Positions 1-5,973 of a stretch of DNA of 7,092 nt are shown here, in pieces. The translations under genes were made by a program, and so were the position numbers. Under the pieces are notes generated by a model, which was not told the origin of the DNA, did not search any database, and worked only from the letters and a program-made list of their open reading frames with translations. Origin of the DNA: an uncultured Eubacterium sp. (lineage in GTDB: Bacteria > Bacillota_A > Clostridia > Lachnospirales > Lachnospiraceae); NCBI GenBank assembly GCA_948759685.1, contig CAQBGY010000162.1:1-7092 (forward strand), given 5' to 3'. Numbering within the stretch: position 1 is the first letter of the stretch; every line of letters starts with the position of its first letter.

Positions 1-3000
1 CCGTTATTCAGCACATTATCCACCATGTTGTAATTCTGTTCTTCCATTTCCTCAATCTTGGCAAGGGGCTTGTATTCTGCCAGCTTTTCAAGCAGCTCCG
101 CCGCCCTCTTTGTTTCTTCCGGGTCTGTCCCTTCTGCAATCACATCAGCAAGCCATACCATAAGGTGAGAAGTATTATCACGGCTGATGCTCTCTGCAAG
201 GTCAGATACGTTCTCCGTCATGTTCCGGGCATTGTCACGGTATGCGGCGGTATCATAGTCAAAAGTGAAACGGTCAAACTCCACCGCAAGCTGTTCTGCA
301 GGTATCAGACCGGGCAGACGCTTTTCCCATACCTTTGCTTCAAATTCCTCCGTCATGTTGCCGTCTATCTCCATTTCAGGAAATTTCGCCGCCAGCTCCG
401 CTATCACTTCCATCGCCTGCGGGCTGTCCTTGATTTCGGGGATATACTCCAATATGTCAAGGTCAATCCGTTTTCCGGATAAAATATCAATTTCCACATC
501 TTCAAACGCTTCTGTTCCCGGTGTGTGAATATTGATGCCGATTGCAGGGATACCGTTCATGCGCTCCGGCGGTATCTGTTTCCAGATTGCAACTGCTTCA
601 TCAACGGTAAGGATATTCTTATAAAACTCTCCCAAATTATGAAATTCACCGCACTCTGCAACAGTCAGTGTAATTTCTGGTTCTGCCTGCTCCGGGAATA
701 AGGTTTCCCGCAGCCCTTTTTCCTCAAAATCTTTGCCGTTAAATATGGTTATTTTATCCGTTTCCTCATTGAACTCTATGGAAAAATCCAGCTTATTTCC
801 CTGCTCAATATAAGCATGATCCGCCGCTTCAATACATTCCCCATATTTTCCCATTTCCACAAAAGGCTTGTCACACTCTGCATAGGCTTTACACAATCCC
901 TCTGCATCAAGTCCGCTGGTATTCTTAAACCATCGTTCCTCATCGTTCATGCGGATATTAAAAATACTTACTGGCTCATTCTCCCTTGCCTCACGCACCC
1001 CGTCAAGGTATTCCTCCACTTTCGGAAGGTATGTTTCAAGCGTTCCCGTCCTCTGTGCGGTAATCGGGTTAATGTCTACTTGAATGCCGCCGATATGAAG
1101 CCCGCCCTCATTGAACGTGTCAAACAGCACATCTTCACGCTCATTTGTGGAAAGCTCCACCACTACGTCAAGGTCAGAGCCTTCACGTTCCAAGCCACGG
1201 CAGCGGCTTCCGGCTACTGCCACATCCACAATCTCCGCAGCTATGCCGGATTCGTCAATCTTTGCCTGCACATGGCATTTTACGGTTTCTTCAATCTCTG
1301 ACGGGTTCATTTCGCTAATCTCATGGAACAGCTCCTTTGTTTTTGCCCTAAACTCTGCCACTACATCAATCGGCGGCGTGGTGTGGTTCGCTTCCTCCAC
1401 TTTTTCCATCAATTCATCATAATCAATCGGTATCAGTTCATCGCTGTCTTGTATATTTCCCCTTGCGCCATTATCAAAGGGATTCTCTTTCAAATCCTCC
1501 ACAATGTCATTTAGGGCTTCTTGGATACTGACATCAGGATTGTCATAAACGCCGCCGTCTATCTCCTTGTAATCTGCGCCCATAATGGAATAGTCATAGC
1601 CGCCCTCTGTTTCCTGTATGCTGATGTAACGGTCTGCAATCTGAAAGGCAAGCTCTGTTTCCGTTGCTTTTCCCAACTCTGACATCAACTTCAAATCATT
1701 CTGCAAAGCAGAATGATTGACTTCATGTCCAGAAGTGTCCTGCCTGTCCTCTAAGGATTGTTTCAGTTCCGCAAGCACCTGTTCCCTGTCATCTCCGAGG
1801 TCAATGATTTCGTCCTCATCTTCCATGTCTGCAAATTCCAATGTTTCAGCAGATTTTTCTGGCTCATTCTGTTCCGGCTGCTTCTGTTCGGATTGTTCCG
1901 TTTCTGACTGCTCTGTTTCCGGCTGCTCCGATTGTTCTGTTTCTGACTGCTCTGTTTCTGGCTTTTGGACATCATGTCCAGAAGTGGCATCTTCCGCAAT
2001 CCCTTTCTCCTGTTCTTCGGCGGCTCTTGCCTGCTCAATGTCTTTATACTCACGCTCAAACAGACCGAGAAAAGCTGTTCCCATTTCCTCATAGAAAATC
2101 TGCTTTGTGGCATTCCCAAAAGTAACAGTCACAGCATCTTTTCCGAATACTGCAACGGCATCATATTCCCCTACTTCTGTTACCCGTTCATAACTGCCGA
2201 TAAGAGCCTTTGCAAGTTCCTCACGGACATCCTCGCCGCCCTGCATACGGCGGGCTATATCATGTATTTTATAATCGGATACCAAGCCCCCGCCAAACAA
2301 TGCTTTTTCCATCGGCTTAAATTTGTCAATATACCCCTCCTCAAAAAAACGATACCCCAAATCTTCAATCTCGTCCCATGCAAGAAACTTTTTTGCAATC
2401 AAAGGCGCACTGTCTGTTTCAAGAAATTGTTTTTCTTCCTCCGTCAGTTCCATTTCCGTTTTATCTGCCTCCTGCTCCTTTACGCCCTCCAATGCCCTTG
2501 TAAAATGTGGAAGTTCCGTAAAACCATAGGAATCTACAAAGTGTGTGCTGTTCTTCCCGTCCTCATGCAGCACAACAACATCGCTGACGGAAAGGGAATG
2601 TCCTTTGTAGTCTGCCGGGTGGTCTATATTGAATTTTACATAAAGCGCACCCAGTTTTTCGCTTTGTGTCTGTCCCTGAATGTCCGAAAGCTCCCCCGTA
2701 TAGACAAGGTTATAATTTCCCGGCTGGATTTCCTTAAAGTCATCGGACAGAAGGTTTCTTTTCAATAATTCCTCTGTACCTGCAAAATGAAAATCCCGAA
2801 GCTCCGGGCTGTCTTTTAACTGGTAAATGCCATATTTGTCCGTATCGCCATATAAAAGCTGCGCTTCTTTTACTGGTGCGCTCCCCGCAAGTTCCTCCTG
2901 CATGGAACGAAACGCCCTCTCGTTTTCCCAATCGTTCTTTTCTATGCCAAAAATACCATCATACTCCGTAATCTGTTCCTCTCCCTCTATCAAGGTTTCC

Positions 3001-4880
3001 GAACCGTCCTCGTGGAGCTGGTACACAGGCAGGTCACGTTCAAACAGTTCTATTGCCGTTTCCTTTGTGAGTGGCAGCATTTCCTCCCATGTGTAGCCGT
3101 ATTCGTGCATTTCAGACAAGCCAATCATGCCACCGGGGAGCGCATCAATCTCCGCCTGTGCCTTGTCCATCGTTTCCATGAGCAGGGAAATGTCATTTTT
3201 CTGTCCCGCAACAGCCCTTGCAAGGGAAACCGTTTCCTCCATGTTGTCCAACTTATAAGCATGGTTCATAATCAAATTTTTTTCTTCCATATCAAATACT
3301 GTCCCTGAAAATTCCATGCGGTTTATGAGCTGCTCCGCCTGCTTCATTATGGGTAATTCTGATGCTGCTTCTATTTCTTCTGTTTCAAGGTTTACTTCAT
3401 AATCATAAAACTCTGGTATCACAGGGTTTTTGCCATTCCTAACAAAAACAGGGATATATTCCACCTGATTATCGGAAAAATACTTTTCCACATCTCCCTC
3501 CCAGACAGAATCAACCCGTTCTAACATATCCTGCAAAATTTCTTTTACTTCTTCTTGTGTCTTATTCGTAATTCGGGCTATTTCAAACTGTTCCCCATCT
3601 TCATACACCATCTTAACAATAACATCATCTGCCCCAACAGGCTCTTTTGCCTTTTCTTTCCGTTCCCTTTCTGCATTTAAGTCAATTACTTCATTTGTAT
3701 CCGTATTGTAACAGACATCAAGATGGTATTCCCCAAATTCTTTCGTATCCTGATTGGCAATCTCCGTTACCCATGCGCCCCTGCTTTCCAGATATGCGGC
3801 GGCGTTCAGCCTGTCATCATCATTCATATCAGACAGCGCTTCCACAATCTCCGCCGCATCCATTCCCCGTACATTCACAAGGCTGTATTCCGATAAATCG
3901 CTGTTCTGTATTAACAGAAGGCTCTCTTTTTCCTGCCCACTCATCATTTCCCGGTCACGCCAAATTTCTTTGAGCTGTTCCTCAATGCCTGTAATCAGTT
4001 CTGATGATGTCCTGCGGATTGTGTCAAGGGAAGATTTCAGCTCCTTCATGTCACGACCTGACGACCAGCCGCCTATATAATAGAAGGAATATGAGGAAGT
4101 ATCAATTCCAAAGTGGCTGCAAACTGTAAAAGCTATGCCCTCCGCTTCGATTTCTTTGGTGTTCCTGTCCTTTACGGGTGCAAGAATATCCTGATTGATT
4201 TCCTTATTATGCAGCATGGAATGTGCGGTTTCATGCACCAGCGTTTTCAATGTCTGGCTCTCGCTCATGCCCTCCTGCACCGCAATCCGGTTTTCCTCTG
4301 TATGGAAATATCCCTTTGAATCTCCGGGAATATCTTCAAAAGCAATCGGAACAGGCGCAACATAAGTAATTGCCTTGATAAAATCCTCATATCCCTCTAC
4401 CGTGGATAAAAGCTCTTTCGCTTCCAGTTCTGGGAGTGGCTCTCCCTCCGTCTGCGACACATCAAATACGGATACCACACGGAAGGCGGGGATTTTAACC
4501 TCTACTTCCTCTTTCTGCGGCATACCATTCTCGTCAAAAACCATCTCCCCGGTCACAGGGTCTAACTTGTCCCGTTCCTCTTTGATTTTATAAGGCGCAG
4601 GGGCAAGGATACGGATTGCCTTTTCCCCTTTTTTCACATGGCGGTTGAAGTTTTTCTGCCATGCCTGATAGCCACACACCAAGCTCGCATCCGGTTTTTG
4701 TAAAGTAATCAGCAGCGTGTTGTTGAAGCTGTAATTATGGAATTTTGACATGGTTGTAAGATAGTTTTTATATTTCTCGCTCTCAAAAAGCTCCTTCAAG
4801 CCTTCCTCCAGCCTGTCAGTGATTTCCTTTACTTTCTGTTTCTCTGTCATGGAAACTCTGTTTCCATTTGTATCTGCCAT
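1..4880 (-). CDS. ArdC-headed multidomain 'polyvalent' ICE protein, partial (C-terminus beyond the left edge)
   Basis: One uninterrupted frame of 1,626 codons; the stop lies outside the window. The start (MADTNGNRVS) follows an AAAGGA ribosome binding site at 4889-4894. Residues about 15-130 resemble the ArdC N-terminal ssDNA-binding domain (FHNYSFNNTLL near 47, GYQAWQKNF near 70, VKKGEKAIRILAP near 82). A gluzincin-like peptidase follows: HETAH at 216-220 with candidate third ligand E245 or E247. Residues about 680-800 are YodL-like (YGIYQLK, NYNLVYTGEL, GHSLSVSDVVVL). An acidic repeat linker spans about 966-1050. A nucleotidyltransferase motif set lies at 1224-1269, and an LPD25-like stretch (TVAECGEFHNLGEF) at about 1400-1455. 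ArdC proteins are known to counter restriction and protect single-stranded DNA during conjugation; extending that to the whole protein is inference. The segments at 300-400 and 840-960 look conserved, but I cannot name them. Confidence is high for the ORF and ArdC head, moderate for the other domain names. Confidence 0.85.
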   Translation of the reverse strand, partial: MADTNGNRVSMTEKQKVKEITDRLEEGLKELFESEKYKNYLTTMSKFHNYSFNNTLLITLQKPDASLVCGYQAWQKNFNRHVKKGEKAIRILAPAPYKIKEERDKLDPVTGEMVFDENGMPQKEEVEVKIPAFRVVSVFDVSQTEGEPLPELEAKELLSTVEGYEDFIKAITYVAPVPIAFEDIPGDSKGYFHTEENRIAVQEGMSESQTLKTLVHETAHSMLHNKEINQDILAPVKDRNTKEIEAEGIAFTVCSHFGIDTSSYSFYYIGGWSSGRDMKELKSSLDTIRRTSSELITGIEEQLKEIWRDREMMSGQEKESLLLIQNSDLSEYSLVNVRGMDAAEIVEALSDMNDDDRLNAAAYLESRGAWVTEIANQDTKEFGEYHLDVCYNTDTNEVIDLNAERERKEKAKEPVGADDVIVKMVYEDGEQFEIARITNKTQEEVKEILQDMLERVDSVWEGDVEKYFSDNQVEYIPVFVRNGKNPVIPEFYDYEVNLETEEIEAASELPIMKQAEQLINRMEFSGTVFDMEEKNLIMNHAYKLDNMEETVSLARAVAGQKNDISLLMETMDKAQAEIDALPGGMIGLSEMHEYGYTWEEMLPLTKETAIELFERDLPVYQLHEDGSETLIEGEEQITEYDGIFGIEKNDWENERAFRSMQEELAGSAPVKEAQLLYGDTDKYGIYQLKDSPELRDFHFAGTEELLKRNLLSDDFKEIQPGNYNLVYTGELSDIQGQTQSEKLGALYVKFNIDHPADYKGHSLSVSDVVVLHEDGKNSTHFVDSYGFTELPHFTRALEGVKEQEADKTEMELTEEEKQFLETDSAPLIAKKFLAWDEIEDLGYRFFEEGYIDKFKPMEKALFGGGLVSDYKIHDIARRMQGGEDVREELAKALIGSYERVTEVGEYDAVAVFGKDAVTVTFGNATKQIFYEEMGTAFLGLFEREYKDIEQARAAEEQEKGIAEDATSGHDVQKPETEQSETEQSEQPETEQSETEQSEQKQPEQNEPEKSAETLEFADMEDEDEIIDLGDDREQVLAELKQSLEDRQDTSGHEVNHSALQNDLKLMSELGKATETELAFQIADRYISIQETEGGYDYSIMGADYKEIDGGVYDNPDVSIQEALNDIVEDLKENPFDNGARGNIQDSDELIPIDYDELMEKVEEANHTTPPIDVVAEFRAKTKELFHEISEMNPSEIEETVKCHVQAKIDESGIAAEIVDVAVAGSRCRGLEREGSDLDVVVELSTNEREDVLFDTFNEGGLHIGGIQVDINPITAQRTGTLETYLPKVEEYLDGVREARENEPVSIFNIRMNDEERWFKNTSGLDAEGLCKAYAECDKPFVEMGKYGECIEAADHAYIEQGNKLDFSIEFNEETDKITIFNGKDFEEKGLRETLFPEQAEPEITLTVAECGEFHNLGEFYKNILTVDEAVAIWKQIPPERMNGIPAIGINIHTPGTEAFEDVEIDILSGKRIDLDILEYIPEIKDSPQAMEVIAELAAKFPEMEIDGNMTEEFEAKVWEKRLPGLIPAEQLAVEFDRFTFDYDTAAYRDNARNMTENVSDLAESISRDNTSHLMVWLADVIAEGTDPEETKRAAELLEKLAEYKPLAKIEEMEEQNYNMVDNVLNN
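1074..1211 (-). other. MNT-type nucleotidyltransferase motif set inside the large ICE protein
   Basis: Within the 1-4880 protein, residues 1222-1241 read VAGSRCRGLEREGSDLDVVV, followed 28 residues later by QVDINPIT. This gives the classic polymerase-beta-fold arrangement: a glycine-serine loop (G1224, S1225), a D-x-D metal pair (D1236, D1238) and a third carboxylate (D1269). All expected catalytic residues are present, so the domain may be active and transfer a nucleotide to a protein, RNA or small molecule. The substrate cannot be read from the sequence. Minimal nucleotidyltransferases of this type occur in MNT/HEPN and AbiE toxin systems; I see no HEPN partner in the window. The motif match is seen directly and the biochemical activity is inferred. 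Confidence 0.75.
1694..1718. repeat. Perfect hairpin with 11-bp arms and 3-nt loop inside the large gene
   Basis: The arms AATCATTCTGC and GCAGAATGATT are exact reverse complements around AAA. On the minus strand it encodes NHSALQND in the linker before the segment DRYISIQETEGGYDYSIMG. It has no T-run and lies within an open frame, so it is not a normal terminator. With copy A it makes a double stem-loop of about 45 nt. Confidence 0.9.
1719..1739. repeat. Palindrome copy A: degenerate copy sharing one arm
   Basis: The 13-nt core CATGTCCAGAAGT (1724-1736) is identical to copies B and C and encodes TSGH in the same codon phase (T1049 onward). The other arm has diverged, so the peptide ends E-V rather than D-V. 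The local sequence can still fold through ACTTC and GAAGT (1720-1724 and 1732-1736). It is directly followed, in the direction of transcription, by the hairpin at 1694-1718. Confidence 0.75.
1891..1968. repeat. Two tandem 39-bp units encoding a Glu/Gln-rich linker
   Basis: Units 1891-1929 and 1930-1968 share GATTGTTC, TTTCTGACTGCTCTGTTTC and GGCT blocks and differ at a few positions, mostly near the second unit's end. On the minus strand they give a 13-residue unit, PETEQSETEQSEQ, within an acidic stretch at about residues 971-1010. The length being a multiple of three keeps the frame, as expected of an expandable, unstructured linker. Confidence 0.85.
1962..1984. repeat. Palindrome copy B: 11-bp arms, one mismatch, in-frame
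   Basis: The arms are CTTTTGGACAT and ATGTCCAGAAG around a single C; one position (T instead of C) breaks the symmetry. It encodes the same peptide, TSGHDVQK (residues 966-973 of the 1-4880 protein), in the same codon phase as copy C. It sits at the end of the acidic ETEQSEQ repeats, so it also lies in an interdomain linker. Confidence 0.9.
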
Positions 4881-4949
4881 ATGCTCAATCCTTTCTTTTT
4901 TGCATAGAAAAATACCGCCCTGAATCGTTCCAAGACGATATTCCCCAAA
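4881..4949 (-). promoter_or_regulatory. Leader of the large ArdC-headed gene; no clear promoter boxes
   Basis: Because a terminator precedes it, the large gene should have its own promoter here, but I find only weak candidates (TTGGAA at 4934-4929 without a good -10 box). A short inverted repeat, ATCGT (4924-4928) and ACGAT (4935-4939) around 6 nt, could be an operator or a chance match. The ribosome binding site AAAGGA is at 4889-4894. Confidence 0.3.
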
Positions 4950-4993
4950 ATAAAAAAGTGCATGGATTTCTATAAATAATACTTTCCATACAC
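4950..4993 (-). terminator. Intrinsic terminator after the GNAT gene
   Basis: On the minus strand, GTGTATGGA (4993-4985) pairs with TCCATGCAC (4966-4958) over 9 bp with one G-T wobble and an 18-nt loop. It is followed at once by TTTTTT and then ATTTT. It lies about 60 nt after the GNAT stop and about 70 nt before the start of the large ArdC-headed gene, so it separates the two transcripts. The loop is long for a terminator, which lowers certainty a little. Confidence 0.7.
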
Positions 4994-5052
4994 CTTTCAG
5001 TTACTATATTTACAACCGGACATCAGCAGCCCGGTTATCATAAATTATTTCC

Positions 5053-5667
5053 TCAGAGCAGGCGTAAAAGCTGCACCAGCTCATGCGGTTCCTCTGTACT
5101 TGATGCGGTCTGTCTGGTATCAAACTGTGAAAAACGGTTGTTACGATAGAAAGATAAGACCTTTTCCTCATTTTCCGCTTCCAAAAATGTTACCATGCCG
5201 CCATACATATACTGTCCTTCCTCAATCACCATCCAAGCAAGTTCTATCAGATCCTCTCCCGTAATCTCCTTATTTCTCTCATTTGCATAATTTTTCCCAA
5301 GCTGGGCAATCAGATAAGCAGCCATAGTGTAAGTATCAGAATCTTTATCTAATTCACTGATACGAAGCAATTTCTTTTTTGTAGTATTGCTCACCGTTTT
5401 ACCCCTAACCGTCAAAGGTTTTAATGCAAGTGTAAAATAACCAAGCAGACCGCCATCTTTTACTGAAATAACAACATATGTAACCGACTGATTCTTTTTA
5501 GTAAACTCTATTGCACTGTTTTTCAAGAAGCGTTCGACATCATGGTTCTTTGGACAGGAAAACCCGGAGAGCAGCTTGACAAGTGCAGGCTCTCCGGCTT
5601 CGGGATCATTTCCCAATGCAAGATACTCACGAATGTTGACTGCATAAAATTTATCACTTATCAGCAT
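5053..5667 (-). CDS. GNAT-like N-acetyltransferase, probable toxin of a toxin-antitoxin pair
   Basis: The 204-residue protein begins MLISDKFYAV, with AAGGAG at 5675-5680 placed 7 nt before the ATG. Residues 61-85 (SVTYVVISVK, then GGLLGYFTLALKPL) look like the central GNAT beta strands. Residues 117-127 (AYLIAQLGKNY) match the position of the acetyl-CoA loop, although the Q-x-x-G-x-G/A signature is degenerate. FLEAENEEKVLSFYRNNRF at 161-179 matches the late GNAT segment that ends in a conserved tyrosine (Y174) and FYxxxxF. Its start overlaps the end of the 68-residue gene by 14 nt, so the two are probably translationally coupled, as in GNAT toxin-antitoxin operons that acetylate aminoacyl-tRNA. 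A terminator follows at 4950-4993. The GNAT assignment is fairly firm; the toxin role is inferred from context, and a non-toxic cargo acetyltransferase remains possible. Confidence 0.75.
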   Translation of the reverse strand: MLISDKFYAVNIREYLALGNDPEAGEPALVKLLSGFSCPKNHDVERFLKNSAIEFTKKNQSVTYVVISVKDGGLLGYFTLALKPLTVRGKTVSNTTKKKLLRISELDKDSDTYTMAAYLIAQLGKNYANERNKEITGEDLIELAWMVIEEGQYMYGGMVTFLEAENEEKVLSFYRNNRFSQFDTRQTASSTEEPHELVQLLRLL

Positions 5668-5860
5668 TCATTTTCTCCTTTTCTTTCATTTCCCTAAATC
5701 TCATCAATTCCCGCAATTCTTCTTCACCTTTAATAAATTTTACAGCCACAGGCTTTCGGATAGGACGGTTTTTGGCAGATTCTTCAATCGCATTGACAAA
5801 CATCTCCACCTGTTCCTTGCCGGAAATGACAAAATTTTTCGTGATACTTGAAGTTGCCAT
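5654..5860 (-). CDS. Small 68-residue protein, candidate antitoxin partner of the GNAT protein
   Basis: The chosen start gives MATSSITKNF and is preceded by a near-perfect Shine-Dalgarno at 5867-5876, 6 nt upstream. An in-frame ATG at 5905 has no such site. Residues 5-13 (SITKNFVIS) could form a short DNA-binding strand and residues 14-30 (GKEQVEMFVNAIEESAK) a helix, a layout like ribbon-helix-helix antitoxins. RKPVAVKFIKG near 35-45 may be a second strand. The end (about 46-68) is highly charged and helical and could wrap the partner. It lies directly before the GNAT gene and overlaps it by 14 nt. The upstream spacer has a promoter and half-sites suited to autoregulation. The fold is a guess from pattern, and I did not recognise a named family. 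The gene itself is well supported by start signal and context. Confidence 0.72.
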   Translation of the reverse strand: MATSSITKNFVISGKEQVEMFVNAIEESAKNRPIRKPVAVKFIKGEEELRELMRFREMKEKEKMNADK

Positions 5861-5866
5861 AAGAAA

Positions 5867-5876
5867 CACCTCCTTT
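5867..5876 (-). promoter_or_regulatory. Strong ribosome binding site fixing the start of the 68-residue protein
   Basis: The minus strand reads AAAGGAGGTG, near full complementarity to the 16S rRNA tail, then 6 nt before ATG at 5860. This is why the start at 5860 is preferred over the in-frame ATG at 5905. Confidence 0.85.
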
Positions 5877-5879
5877 GTT

Positions 5880-5908
5880 AGTATGGCTTTTCTGCTATAC
5901 TTCATACT
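5880..5908. promoter_or_regulatory. Candidate operator: GTAT/ATAC half-sites between promoter and start
   Basis: AGTATG at 5880-5885 faces CATACT at 5903-5908, with a further ATACT at 5897-5901. GTATGGC (5881-5887) and GCTATAC (5894-5900) also form an inverted repeat with one mismatch around a 6-nt spacer. The cluster lies just downstream of the predicted transcription start and before the ribosome binding site, a usual place for antitoxin autorepression. Binding is inferred. Confidence 0.4.
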
Positions 5909-5919
5909 TTCCTGCTTAT

Positions 5920-5948
5920 ATTTTATTATCTTATGGCGGTTATTGCAA
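5920..5948 (-). promoter_or_regulatory. Candidate sigma-A promoter for the small protein/GNAT pair
   Basis: On the minus strand, TTGCAA (5948-5943) is separated by exactly 17 nt from TAAAAT (5925-5920), matching 4/6 and 5/6 consensus positions. The start of transcription would fall near 5912, about 50 nt before the chosen start codon at 5860. No clear terminator for the upstream SNF2/methylase gene is seen here, so read-through is also possible. Confidence 0.55.
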
Positions 5949-5973
5949 CAAGATTTTTATGAATTCTTTATGT

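Noticed and set aside
1965..2768. A 267-codon open frame on the plus strand
   Set aside because: It lies wholly antisense to the continuous large minus-strand gene, has no good ribosome binding site, and its product is cysteine- and phenylalanine-rich with no recognisable family. Other plus-strand frames in the window are similar shadows.
5014..5036. AACCGG/CCGGTT inverted repeat after the GNAT gene as a terminator
   Set aside because: The stem is only 6 bp with an 11-nt loop and no T-run follows on the minus strand. The hairpin at 4950-4993 is the better terminator.
5861..5905. Longer start (ATG at 5905) for the 68-residue protein
   Set aside because: The extension MKYSRKAILTKEVFL overlaps the operator-like repeats and the strong Shine-Dalgarno of the downstream ATG, and it has no ribosome binding site of its own.
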